Source: Candidatus Hydrogenedentota bacterium (lineage in GTDB: Bacteria; Hydrogenedentota; Hydrogenedentia; Hydrogenedentales; SLHB01). From it: a stretch of 60,904 bases of DNA. The stretch lies in contig JADLGB010000006.1 of assembly GCA_020849535.1 (NCBI GenBank), positions 107,534 to 168,437 of the forward strand, read 5' to 3'. Each line of letters starts with the position of its first letter. The first letter of the stretch is position 1. Positions 36,451 to 44,106 of this stretch are shown piece by piece. A program made the position numbers and the translations under genes. The notes below the pieces were generated by a model. The model was not told the origin of the DNA. It saw nothing but the letters and a program-made list of their open reading frames with translations, and made no database searches.

Positions 36451-37416
36451 ATGAACGCTGTGGCGGCCGATATCTTCGCTCGCGGATTCCTCACGGGATT
36501 CATGGATGTCGTGTCGGCCTTGTGCGGGGGGAGCGTCCCGTTCGAGACCAAGTCCCTCCAAAGCGCGTCAACAGACATCCTGAGCAACGCGTTCCGGAAG
36601 CAGGCGCTCGTCGTCCACGCCGTGGCAAAAGACGGAGGGGCCTTCGTGCTCCTCCTGTCTCCCCAGGGCGCGAATTCGGTTTTGGCCGCGGCGACTGGGC
36701 AACCGCCAACGGCAGAGTTCGATCTGGCCAACGCCGACTTGCTGGGGCTCAAGGAGATCTTCGATCCGTGTATGGGCGGCGGGGTCAGTCATTTCAAAGA
36801 GAAATACGGCAAGGTCATTGGCTTGGAAAAGGTCGAGGTTGCTGTGAGTCCCGGTGCCGACAATGCACTGTTCAGCGCGATCCTGGAGCCCAGTCCGGTT
36901 CTGGTAGACTTTGGTTTCAGCATCCCGCCCGGAGCGGGCGGAGAAGGAACGCTCGTGTTTTCTGGGCGGTTCGAGGCCGTAATCCCCGAACGAGACGTGG
37001 CCGCGGCCACTTCAAAGGCAGGAGGTAAAGGAGTGGGCAACCCACTGAGCCAAGATGAGATCAGCGACATCCTGAAGGAGAGCGAGCCAGGGACGGAAAT
37101 GGAGCCCGCCAAGGCTGCCAAGAAGAAGAGCGAAGCGCACTCGAACGAGGCCTACTCGCGAAATCTGGACATGGTGCTCGATATCCGTCTTGTGGCCACG
37201 GCCCGGCTCGGCCGGATCGAGATGCCCATCAGTGAAATCCTCGCGCTGGGACCCGGCTCTATCATCGAGGTGGGCCATTTGGTCGATGAGCCTGTGGAAC
37301 TGCTCGTGAATGACAAATTGATCGCCCGCGGCGATGTGGTCGTCGTGGATGAAAAATTTGGATTGCGTATTACGGAGATTGTCAGCCCGCGTGAGCGAAT
37401 CGAAAGCCTCCGCTAA
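36451..37416 (+). CDS. flagellar motor switch protein FliN/FliY type (CheC-FliN fusion)
   Basis: A 321-residue protein. Residues 1-185 resemble the CheC-like domain of FliY, with a helix ADLLGLKEIFDPCMGG near 95-110 where CheC phosphatases carry E-x-x-N; here the Asn position is Asp. At 199-208 is LSQDEISDIL, closely matching the CheY-binding N-terminus of FliM. The FliN SpoA domain follows at about 237-320 (VLDIRLVATARLGRIEMPISEILALGPGSIIEV). In Bacillus FliY the CheY-binding motif is at the extreme N-terminus; here it lies between the domains. Start ATG preceded by GAGG; it follows fliM by 15 bp and precedes the sigma gene by 9 bp. It acts in the cytoplasmic C-ring. Confidence 0.93.
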   Translation: MNAVAADIFARGFLTGFMDVVSALCGGSVPFETKSLQSASTDILSNAFRKQALVVHAVAKDGGAFVLLLSPQGANSVLAAATGQPPTAEFDLANADLLGLKEIFDPCMGGGVSHFKEKYGKVIGLEKVEVAVSPGADNALFSAILEPSPVLVDFGFSIPPGAGGEGTLVFSGRFEAVIPERDVAAATSKAGGKGVGNPLSQDEISDILKESEPGTEMEPAKAAKKKSEAHSNEAYSRNLDMVLDIRLVATARLGRIEMPISEILALGPGSIIEVGHLVDEPVELLVNDKLIARGDVVVVDEKFGLRITEIVSPRERIESLR

Positions 37417-37425
37417 CGGTATGCA

Positions 37426-38199
37426 ATGCCAGAATCTGCCTTGAACGCGGTGGAAGAAAAGGAACTCTGGTCGCGCTGGAAGACCAAGGGCGACCTACGT
37501 GCGCGTGAAACGCTCATCGTGCGTCACATGCGCATCGTCAAGTACATCGCCGGCCGCATGGCCATCCACGTGCCTTCGAGCGTGGACATGGACGACCTCA
37601 TCGGCTGGGGGGTTCTCGGCCTGATGGATGCCGTCGAGAAGTATGACTACACCCAGGACATCAAGTTCACCACATACGCCTCCATCCGCGTGCGGGGCGC
37701 TATCCTGGATCAGATCCGCTCTCTGGACTGGGCGCCACGCTCGCTTCGGGCCATGGCCCGAAAGGTGGCCGGGGCACGTGACGCGCTCCGGCACGAACAC
37801 GGACGCGAACCGAGCAATGATGAAATCGCGCAGATCCTGGGAACTACTGAAGACCAGGTGGAAGACACGGTGGCCCAGATTCAAACGGCGCAGATCCTGT
37901 CGCTTCAGGATTATCTTCCCTCTGAGGATACGGCCGAGACGCGCAAGCTCGACGTAACGGTCGATGAGCGGGCCTCCAATCCCAACGTTGCGGTCCTGGA
38001 GCGGGAGCGCCACGAACGAATTGCAGAGGCCATCCTTCGACTTCCCGATCAGCAGCAAAAAGTGTTAAACTTATATTACTTCGAGGAATTGACGCTCAAA
38101 GAAATCGGCGCGGTTCTTGAAGTCTCGGAATCCCGCGTCTGCCAGATACATAGCGCCGCCATGAAGACGTTGCGCAAGACAGTCCACGGAGGGGAATAA
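37426..38199 (+). CDS. fliA: RNA polymerase sigma factor FliA/WhiG family (sigma-28)
   Basis: A 257-residue sigma factor with the region 2 (RHMRIVKYIAGRMAIHVPSSVDMDDLIGWGVLGLMDAVEKYD, FTTYASIRVRGAILDQIRSLDWAPRSLR), region 3 (REPSNDEIAQILGTTEDQVED) and region 4 (LPDQQQKVLNLYYFEELTLKEIGAVLEVSESRVCQIHSAA) layout of FliA/WhiG proteins. This is the standard length. It would direct transcription of late flagellar genes. Start ATG at 37426. It overlaps the following small gene by one base (TAATG). No anti-sigma factor (FlgM) is visible nearby. Confidence 0.95.
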   Translation: MPESALNAVEEKELWSRWKTKGDLRARETLIVRHMRIVKYIAGRMAIHVPSSVDMDDLIGWGVLGLMDAVEKYDYTQDIKFTTYASIRVRGAILDQIRSLDWAPRSLRAMARKVAGARDALRHEHGREPSNDEIAQILGTTEDQVEDTVAQIQTAQILSLQDYLPSEDTAETRKLDVTVDERASNPNVAVLERERHERIAEAILRLPDQQQKVLNLYYFEELTLKEIGAVLEVSESRVCQIHSAAMKTLRKTVHGGE

Positions 38200-38534
38200 T
38201 GCCTCAGCCCGTCGACTTGCAGACCGAGCTTGCAAGGGTGACTGCGGCGGAACGGATCCAACAGTCCGCCGACAGGGCTTCTCTAGCCGCTCAGCAGCGC
38301 GCTGCCAGCACCGTCGAGCAGACGCGTGTCAACGCCGAAACGCAGGTGCAGCAGACGGTCGAGGCGGAGAGTGAACAGATCGATCAGGATGGCCGCCGGA
38401 AGAATCCGTTCGTGGGGCGGCGGCGTAGAAGGGCGAAAGAAGAAATCGCGGGACCAACTCCCCCGGCAAGTGCGGGTGACTTGAAGGTCATCCCCGAGGG
38501 GACTGAGAAACACGAACTGGACATAACCATTTGA
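38199..38534 (+). CDS. small hydrophilic protein in the flagellar operon
   Basis: A 111-residue protein with no membrane segment and no recognised family. It is Gln/Ala/Glu-rich with heptad-like helix (TELARVTAAERIQQSADRAS, EQTRVNAETQVQQTVEAES) up to about residue 65, then a basic patch (NPFVGRRRRRAKEE) and a short C-terminal tail ending HELDITI. Its ATG overlaps the sigma-factor stop by one base, implying translational coupling. The coiled-coil plus basic patch could be a chaperone, anti-sigma or export adaptor, but none of these is demonstrated by motif. Confidence 0.75.
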   Translation: MPQPVDLQTELARVTAAERIQQSADRASLAAQQRAASTVEQTRVNAETQVQQTVEAESEQIDQDGRRKNPFVGRRRRRAKEEIAGPTPPASAGDLKVIPEGTEKHELDITI

Positions 38535-38619
38535 CCGCGTGCGAATAGGGTGCATCCGCGCGCAGGGAGGTCCAGCGGAGCGGTGCCATTCCGGTGCCGG
38601 CCCACGTCTTAGAGAACGC

Positions 38620-39450
38620 ATGTTTGCTCAACTGCAAGACAGCCTATTTGCCGCGGGCGTACTGACGCTGCTCGCCGTCGTCATGCTTTTCTTCATGTAC
38701 TTCTTCCGGAGAGAGCACTTCGGCCGTTTTCGCACCTACCAGCAGTCCCGCGACGATTTGGCAAACATGATGATCCTGTTGCATACGATGCGGGACATTC
38801 TCGATCAGCAGAAACAACTGGCGCGCCAACTCAACGCCAGCCTCGACAAGAAGGTGAAGCTCATCAAGGAAACCGTCGCCGTCACGCTGCGTGAAATCGA
38901 GGAGGTGCGGTCGAGCGTTCAGAAGCTCGCTGAGAAGCGCGACCAGATGGAGGCCGAAGCTTCGCGGACCCAAGACTCGGCGCGCGGACACCGCGGGGCG
39001 CATCTGCGGGTGCTCGAGCGGGATACGGGCAACGAAGGCAAACCTTCTCACCCGGTGTTTGCCGTGCCGGAGGAACTGCCCGCCCAGGACGATATCCTCG
39101 ATACCTGGGTGGGTCTTGATTTCGGAGGAGATGAGCCCGATCCGCTGGGATTCGAGGTGCCGGAGGCGCCACCTGAAGAACCCGCCGACGCGGAGGCCGC
39201 ACGCGATGCGTTTCGCGCCCTTCTTAACATGACGGAGGAGAAGCGGACTCCACACGCGAATCCATCCGGACCTTCCCAGGCCGGCAATGGACGCTCCGGA
39301 GGAAACGGCAAGACGCCGTTTCCGCTGCATACGCAAGTCTACGAGTATAACGACGCGGGGATGAGCGTCTCGCAGATCGCGCAGGAACTCGGCATCGGAA
39401 AGGGGGAAGTGAGGCTGATCCTAAGCCTGCGCAAAGACAGGAGCATCTGA
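38620..39450 (+). CDS. single-pass membrane protein with C-terminal HTH-like segment
   Basis: A 276-residue protein. A membrane helix at about 10-30 (AAGVLTLLAVVMLFFMYFF) is followed by a long coiled coil to about 115 (QQSRDDLANMMILLHTM, LREIEEVRSSVQKLAEKRDQ). An acidic Pro-rich linker (PEAPPEEPADAEAARD) leads to a C-terminal module PLHTQVYEYNDAGMSVSQIAQELGIGKGEVRLILSLRK that reads as a helix-turn-helix. This resembles the DUF6115-like proteins found in flagellar operons of some Gram-positives. ATG at 38620 is chosen; the longer frame has no SD. Two bp separate it from the FliK-like gene, so they are coupled. Confidence 0.75.
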   Translation: MFAQLQDSLFAAGVLTLLAVVMLFFMYFFRREHFGRFRTYQQSRDDLANMMILLHTMRDILDQQKQLARQLNASLDKKVKLIKETVAVTLREIEEVRSSVQKLAEKRDQMEAEASRTQDSARGHRGAHLRVLERDTGNEGKPSHPVFAVPEELPAQDDILDTWVGLDFGGDEPDPLGFEVPEAPPEEPADAEAARDAFRALLNMTEEKRTPHANPSGPSQAGNGRSGGNGKTPFPLHTQVYEYNDAGMSVSQIAQELGIGKGEVRLILSLRKDRSI

Positions 39451-39451
39451 C

Positions 39452-40978
39452 GTGGCAGGCTTGGGCGGTATCAGCCCCATCACCGTGTCGTTGATCGCGC
39501 AGACCGGCGTGATCGCCGCGCTTCGCCCCGGGCAAGTCGCCCAGGGGACCATTCAAACCTCCGAACGGGGGCTGCTGCTGCGCATCGGGGGATCCGAGAT
39601 CCCCATCGAGCCGGTCGCCGGCCTCTCCCCCGGTTTGCGCGTGAGCGTAGAACTGGTCCACACGAACCAGGGTCCTCAATTGCGACTGACGCCTCAACAG
39701 GCTCGCGCGCAGGGTGCAGGTCAGGGTGCCGGATCCGCATCTACGTCAGCGGCGACGGCAGCGAGCGGAGCTGCGGCGGACTCCGTAACGGCATCAGGCG
39801 TGCCGCTATCGCGCGGTCCCGCCGGGGAACTGCTCTCGACGTTTGGAACTACCTCGCAGCGAGGACAATCCGCGGAGACCCTTGCCGCGGAGGGAACGCC
39901 TCAAAGCCCCAGGGGAGCCGGAGAGTCCCCTCCGCTTCCTTCACCTGCCCCCGCTGCAGCTCAGAACCGCGGCGCATCGCCGGAGCAAACGGCCGCGAGC
40001 ATCCGCACGCCGACGACCTTTACGGCTCCGCTGGTTGCGGAGGTTGCGCCGGAGCTTCCTGAGGTGTTGACCCAGGTTCTGAAATCGTTCGCGCAATTGG
40101 ATGCGGTCCGCGAAGCAGTACACCTGTTGCCGAAAGCGCTGCCCCGCACGGAGCATGCGATCCGGCTTATTCTATCCATGCATTTCAGCCGGGGCGCCGT
40201 CGGGAAAGACCTTGCGGTTGTGGCCAGCATGCTGGGCCAAGCGGCCGACGCGGGAGTGCTAAGCGAGGCGGAGTTTTCCACCTTGTCGTCCGTGGTTCGC
40301 ATGGCAGGGGCTGCGCCTGAAGATGACCTGGAGTTGCTCGTGCGGCGGGCCGTTTCTCAATCGGGCAGGTCTCTTGAAAGCCGCTTGGCTACGGCGATCG
40401 CCGCGGGAAACGTGGAAGCGTTTCTGGAGGAACTGAAGGGCGACCTCGTCGTGCAGTTGAGCCGGTTGCGGGCCAATGAGCATTTGGCCTCTCACTTGCG
40501 CAAGACGGGGCGCTTCGCGGATTTCCAGAGCGCAATCGAACGCACGCTTGAGCGTTTGAGCGGGGGACAGCTCCAGAATCTCCGCGCGTTTGAGTTACCC
40601 TATTACTTTCTCGAACTTCCTCTTGACCCGCAGTCGCCCATCACGCACGCGCAGATCCACTTCTTCGGGGAGGAGAATGAGCGGGGGCGCGAATTCAACA
40701 AAGAGAACGCGACGGTCGTGTTCGACCTTTCCACAACGCGCCTCGGAGACCTGTGGATTTCGATGGGACCTGTTCAGGGTATCTGCCATTGCTGGATTCG
40801 CGCGACGGACGCCGAGGTGGTGCGTCTCGTGGACGACACGGCGACGGAACTCGCGCAGCGGCTCGAGTCTTGCGGGTACGCGGGTGCGCAGGTACACGCG
40901 ACGCTGTGGGACGGCAATCGACTCCGTGAAACAGCCAACCTGATGCGCCGCTTTGAAGGGATCAGCTTGCAGGCATGA
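39452..40978 (+). CDS. FliK-like flagellar hook-length control protein
   Basis: A 508-residue protein. The N-terminus (about 1-90) resembles a beta-domain (GTIQTSERGLLLRIGGSEIPIEP). A low-complexity Ala/Pro/Ser-rich linker (about 95-200) typical of FliK follows, then a helical middle and a C-terminal Flg_hook-type domain (about 380-505) with YYFLELPLDPQSPITHAQIHFFGEE, VVFDLSTTRLGDLWISMGPVQG and YAGAQVHATLWDGNRL. GTG start at 39452 with AGGAG upstream. It overlaps the next gene by ATGA. In the flagellar export pathway FliK sets hook length and switches substrate specificity through FlhB. Confidence 0.8.
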   Translation: MAGLGGISPITVSLIAQTGVIAALRPGQVAQGTIQTSERGLLLRIGGSEIPIEPVAGLSPGLRVSVELVHTNQGPQLRLTPQQARAQGAGQGAGSASTSAATAASGAAADSVTASGVPLSRGPAGELLSTFGTTSQRGQSAETLAAEGTPQSPRGAGESPPLPSPAPAAAQNRGASPEQTAASIRTPTTFTAPLVAEVAPELPEVLTQVLKSFAQLDAVREAVHLLPKALPRTEHAIRLILSMHFSRGAVGKDLAVVASMLGQAADAGVLSEAEFSTLSSVVRMAGAAPEDDLELLVRRAVSQSGRSLESRLATAIAAGNVEAFLEELKGDLVVQLSRLRANEHLASHLRKTGRFADFQSAIERTLERLSGGQLQNLRAFELPYYFLELPLDPQSPITHAQIHFFGEENERGREFNKENATVVFDLSTTRLGDLWISMGPVQGICHCWIRATDAEVVRLVDDTATELAQRLESCGYAGAQVHATLWDGNRLRETANLMRRFEGISLQA

Positions 40979-41262
40979 GTGACGAAAAACGCCAGCGCCA
41001 TCGCAGGGCGGTCGCCCTGAGGTACAACCAACAGGATGATCGTGCGCCGCGCGTGGTTGCAAAGGGCGACCGCCTGCTCGCGGAGCGGATCATCGAGATC
41101 GCGCGCGAGAACAACGTGCCTTTGCACGAAGACCCGGACCTTGTCGCGGTGCTGTCTAAGCTGGATGTGCAGCGCGAGATCCCCGAGGCCCTGTACCGGG
41201 CGGTCGCGGAAGTGTTGGCTTACGTGTATCGCCTCAACAAACGGTTCGGCGAGCAGCCGTGA
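40975..41262 (+). CDS. free-standing FlhB C-terminal-like protein
   Basis: A 95-residue protein resembling the cytoplasmic C-terminal domain of FlhB/YscU: the ALRYNQQDDRAPRVVAKG segment, then ERIIEIARENNVPLHEDPDLVAVLSKLDVQREIPEALYRAVAEVLAYVYRLN. It lacks the four TM helices and the autocleavage NPTH motif is not evident. Such FlhB2-like short proteins occur in many flagellated bacteria. The ATG overlaps the FliK-like stop (ATGA), an unmistakable coupling. It ends the operon. It probably helps substrate switching in the flagellar type III exporter together with FliK. Confidence 0.9.
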   Translation: MSDEKRQRHRRAVALRYNQQDDRAPRVVAKGDRLLAERIIEIARENNVPLHEDPDLVAVLSKLDVQREIPEALYRAVAEVLAYVYRLNKRFGEQP

Positions 41263-41268
41263 CCACTC

Positions 41269-41425
41269 AAGACACAGGCGAGGGCGCCTGTGCCACACGT
41301 CTATACCCAATCCGTTGTTCCTCCTTATCTCTTTGAGGCCATCAAGTATGCCGTAGACAGGAAGAAAGGAAGAACATCTCAATGCATGGCAAGCACGTGT
41401 GGCATAGGCGCCCTCGCCTGTGCTC
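41269..41425. repeat. paired inverted copy of the GGCGAGGGCGCC repeat
   Basis: The forward arm begins AAGACACAGGCGAGGGCGCC. The reverse arm (about 41355-41425) contains GGAAGAAAGGAAGAAC and ends TGGCATAGGCGCCCTCGCC. It is the clearest example: the two arms are about 70 bp long and read as near reverse complements of each other. It lies just downstream of the flagellar operon. Confidence 0.8.
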
Positions 41426-41458
41426 CCATAGGTCATCCAAACCATGGTGCTTTCTTCA

Positions 41459-41486
41459 AGAGCCGGCAGGGATGCCGGCGCTCCCA
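41459..41486. terminator. GC-rich hairpin between the flagellar operon and the DUF2961 gene
   Basis: GAGCCGGCAGGGATGCCGGC followed by GCTC forms a stem pairing GAG(C)CCGGC with GCCGGC(G)CTC around a short loop. It lies between two converging transcription units and could terminate both, though no T-run follows. Confidence 0.4.
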
Positions 41487-41545
41487 GTGATTCCCTTTTG
41501 GAGTGCGGACGCATGTCTGCGGCTCTTGTCGGCGGATCCGATTCA

Positions 41546-43645
41546 CTACCGATAGCTGTACACCCAGTAGGTGTAGTCATCCCACGGGGAGCTATCATCG
41601 GCTGTGAGCGTGATCGTGAGATGCTCCTTTCCTTGCGTGATGCGCGCGGGGATCTCGAATTCCGTCTCGCGCCAAGTGTCGCGGGCGTGTCCAGCGGGGA
41701 TGCGCCACGTACCTGCGTCTTCTCCGCCGACACTCACGCGCACGCGTTGCTCCGGCGTGAGCACAGGTTCGGGTCTGCCGCCTCCCATGCCACCCTTCGC
41801 GCCGAATCCATAGTACGAGCGGCGGCGCAGTTTCACACCTGCGTTCTCAGGCGCGATCTTCATGGTGAAGCTGCATGCGCCGGTCCACACGCGGCCTGAG
41901 TCCTTGAATGCGTGGTCGCGATCGCGGGGCGCGTCGTCCAGTAGCGTGAGTTGGTAACTTCCTTCGTAAGGCAGTGTATGGGTCACCTCTTCCGATGCCT
42001 TTTCGCATTTGTAGGCGTGGGCTTCTTCCGACGCGCTGTTGCCGATGTCCAATTCATCGGTGAGCGTCAACGCGGGTTCGTCGCGCTGATAGAAGAATGC
42101 CGTGCCCGAGTAGTTTGCGGGGATGCGCCCGTTCGGGCCGTGCTCGAGGTCGAAGCGGAAGGATCGATAGTATGGCGCGATCTCGCCCACGTGGAACCGG
42201 TACATGACGCTGTAGTCTTCGCGGCAGCGGAGGTGCAGCGGATAGCCGTGAGTCGGATAGGCGAACACGGCATCCATGGGTTTCATGTCGTACCAGCCCC
42301 AATTGAAGTACTCCTCGGTGCCGGTGCACGCCACAAAAGGCGTACGGTTGCCATCGGTGTAGTAGCGGGCGTCGCCCTCGAGGTAGCCGCGATGGAGCAT
42401 CTTGTTGTCGGGCCTGCTGAAATGGACGCTGCTGAAGGTCATGACACAGCCCACGTAGTGCCCGCGCCCGCGGGTGTCGAGCACGCAATAGTCCTCGCCG
42501 TCGCGCAAGGGTTCTTCGCTACGCCATTGGGCGTTAAAGTAGCAGGCGCTTTCCGGATAGGGCTTATGTGATTGCGTGATGGAGTACTCCACTTCAATGG
42601 TCTCCGTGGCGGAGACATTCAAGAGTTCCATGCGCGCCGATTTCCAGTACGGCATGGGGAATGTGCAGTTCAACCAGCCATCCTTGTCCTGACCTACGTA
42701 GAGGCTTTCGGGTCTGACCGTGCCGGCCACGTAGCGCTCGGTGTCGAAGGGCTGAAGGTCCGGACTCACGAGCGCCTTGACCGCGCGCGGACACCCCAGC
42801 GCAAAGAAGGTGCTCGCTGGCGAATCGATGTGAGGCGCTTCGCGTCCATCCCAATACGCGCGGAGCACGAGGTCCGCGGCGGGCTGGATGCCGCCATCCT
42901 TGAAGCGCAGGCGGAGCCCGGTGATGGCGCCCGCACCTTGCACGTTCAGCAGGGCTGCACTGCCTGTCGGTCCGATGGAGAGTTTGCCGGTATCGTTCGA
43001 CTCCTCCGCTTGAGGACGGCGTGCAGGATTCGACCACCAAGCCGCCGCATCGCTGAGGTCGCGCGCCGGATCAAAAGACTTCACCTCCGTGCCGGCAGCG
43101 AACTTGTGCGCGAAGATGTTCAGAAAGTGCGGCTTTTCCATTTCAGTTGTCGTGAGTTTGCATCCGCGCGCGAAGGGTATGGGCACGTACGACCACGAAG
43201 AGCCGTGCGCGATGTCCTCATCCGCCACAAACGGCGGCACGAAAGGAGGCTTCTTGCCCGCATAGAGTTCCTTGAATGGAATCGTGTACGAGGGCTCCTT
43301 CGAGCCATCGAGGTAGACGCGCAGGTCGCCATTGTGCTTGATCGTCCGGATGACGTAGACGCAGCCCGGTCCATCTTCATCGAAGAGCACCCATTCGTCA
43401 CCGTCCTTGTAGAGATACGAGTAAGCCGCGTTGAAACCATCGTCGTTGTCGCCGGTCACATCGTGACTGTCCGATCCGGTGAGCCAGACGCCGGTCCGCG
43501 CGAGCGGCAGGGTGTCCGGTGAGAGCAAAGACGCGTAAACATCATCCGCGGAAGCCATGGCAATTCCCCCCAGTGCAAGCAAGCAAATCCCGCACAAGCG
43601 AGATCGCGTCCTCTCACCAAAACCCCTGTGTCCCTGTGTGAACAT
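41546..43645 (-). CDS. secreted DUF2961 family protein
   Basis: A 699-residue secreted protein with a signal peptide (about 15-34, ending AMASADD) and the DUF2961 beta-sandwich architecture: DGFNAAYSYLYKDGDEWVLFDEDGPGCVYVIRTI, GGIQPAADLVLRAYWDGREAPHIDSPASTFFALG, ARYYTDGNRTPFVACTGTEEYFNWGWYDM and the HLRCREDYSVMYRFHVGEIAPYYRSFRFDLEHGP segment. Several DUF2961 proteins act on bacterial or plant polysaccharides; the activity here is unknown. The ATG at 43645 is preferred over a GTG eight codons earlier, because GGGAGAGG lies just before it. It is convergent with the flagellar operon. Confidence 0.92.
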   Translation of the reverse strand: MFTQGHRGFGERTRSRLCGICLLALGGIAMASADDVYASLLSPDTLPLARTGVWLTGSDSHDVTGDNDDGFNAAYSYLYKDGDEWVLFDEDGPGCVYVIRTIKHNGDLRVYLDGSKEPSYTIPFKELYAGKKPPFVPPFVADEDIAHGSSWSYVPIPFARGCKLTTTEMEKPHFLNIFAHKFAAGTEVKSFDPARDLSDAAAWWSNPARRPQAEESNDTGKLSIGPTGSAALLNVQGAGAITGLRLRFKDGGIQPAADLVLRAYWDGREAPHIDSPASTFFALGCPRAVKALVSPDLQPFDTERYVAGTVRPESLYVGQDKDGWLNCTFPMPYWKSARMELLNVSATETIEVEYSITQSHKPYPESACYFNAQWRSEEPLRDGEDYCVLDTRGRGHYVGCVMTFSSVHFSRPDNKMLHRGYLEGDARYYTDGNRTPFVACTGTEEYFNWGWYDMKPMDAVFAYPTHGYPLHLRCREDYSVMYRFHVGEIAPYYRSFRFDLEHGPNGRIPANYSGTAFFYQRDEPALTLTDELDIGNSASEEAHAYKCEKASEEVTHTLPYEGSYQLTLLDDAPRDRDHAFKDSGRVWTGACSFTMKIAPENAGVKLRRRSYYGFGAKGGMGGGRPEPVLTPEQRVRVSVGGEDAGTWRIPAGHARDTWRETEFEIPARITQGKEHLTITLTADDSSPWDDYTYWVYSYR

Positions 43646-43922
43646 ATCGCCTCTCCCCGTTTCACGCACCCAAGCAGTAGGACGCGGGTTATGGTATGCG
43701 TAGCGGTTGGCTTCTTCAATCTCGGTTTCGCAGGACCAGTCGTCGCACCCATTTTGGAGTTCGGAGGCTTGCCTCTGCTTTCACGAAGCAGGCTTGCCTG
43801 CAGCTTGTGGAGATGGCCCCGCGTCCACCTCGGTTCAGTGCTTCATCGTGAAGAGAATTGGCAGGGGCGCCTATATCCTTCGGTCCGATCCGACGGATCG
43901 GTCCAATCGGACGAGTCTGGAA

Positions 43923-43952
43923 GACACAGCCACGCCGCGGCGTGGCTGTGTC
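43923..43952. repeat. 30-bp perfect palindrome
   Basis: GACACAGCCACGCCG joined to its exact complement CGGCGTGGCTGTGTC forms a palindrome with no loop. It is upstream of the DUF2961 gene and next to GGTCCGATC-type units. A palindrome of this length can form a cruciform or a strong hairpin in RNA. Confidence 0.6.
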
Positions 43953-44019
43953 ACTCGTTTGTCTCCTATCCCTCGTCGTTCTGAAATTCCAGGAGCTTGT
44001 GGGCGGCCCAAGCACACCA

Positions 44020-44085
44020 GGAAAGGAGGAACCACTTCAGGCCTGGTAGGCGCGTGTGGCATAGGCGCCCTCGCCTGTGTCTTGA
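44020..44085 (-). repeat. single reverse arm of the GGCGAGGGCGCC repeat
   Basis: A complement-oriented arm (GGAAAGGAGGAACC, then GTGTGGCATAGGCGCCCTCG and CCTGTGTCTTGATAAG) ending just before the enolase-family gene's stop. A clear forward partner is not present; the preceding 43760-43830 contains only related GCTTGCCT fragments. The rest of the 43646-44106 gap holds palindromes and GGTCCGATC-type units (about 43880-43914), and no gene. Confidence 0.6.
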
Positions 44086-44106
44086 TAAGCAAGCGGGACG
44101 CCTTCG

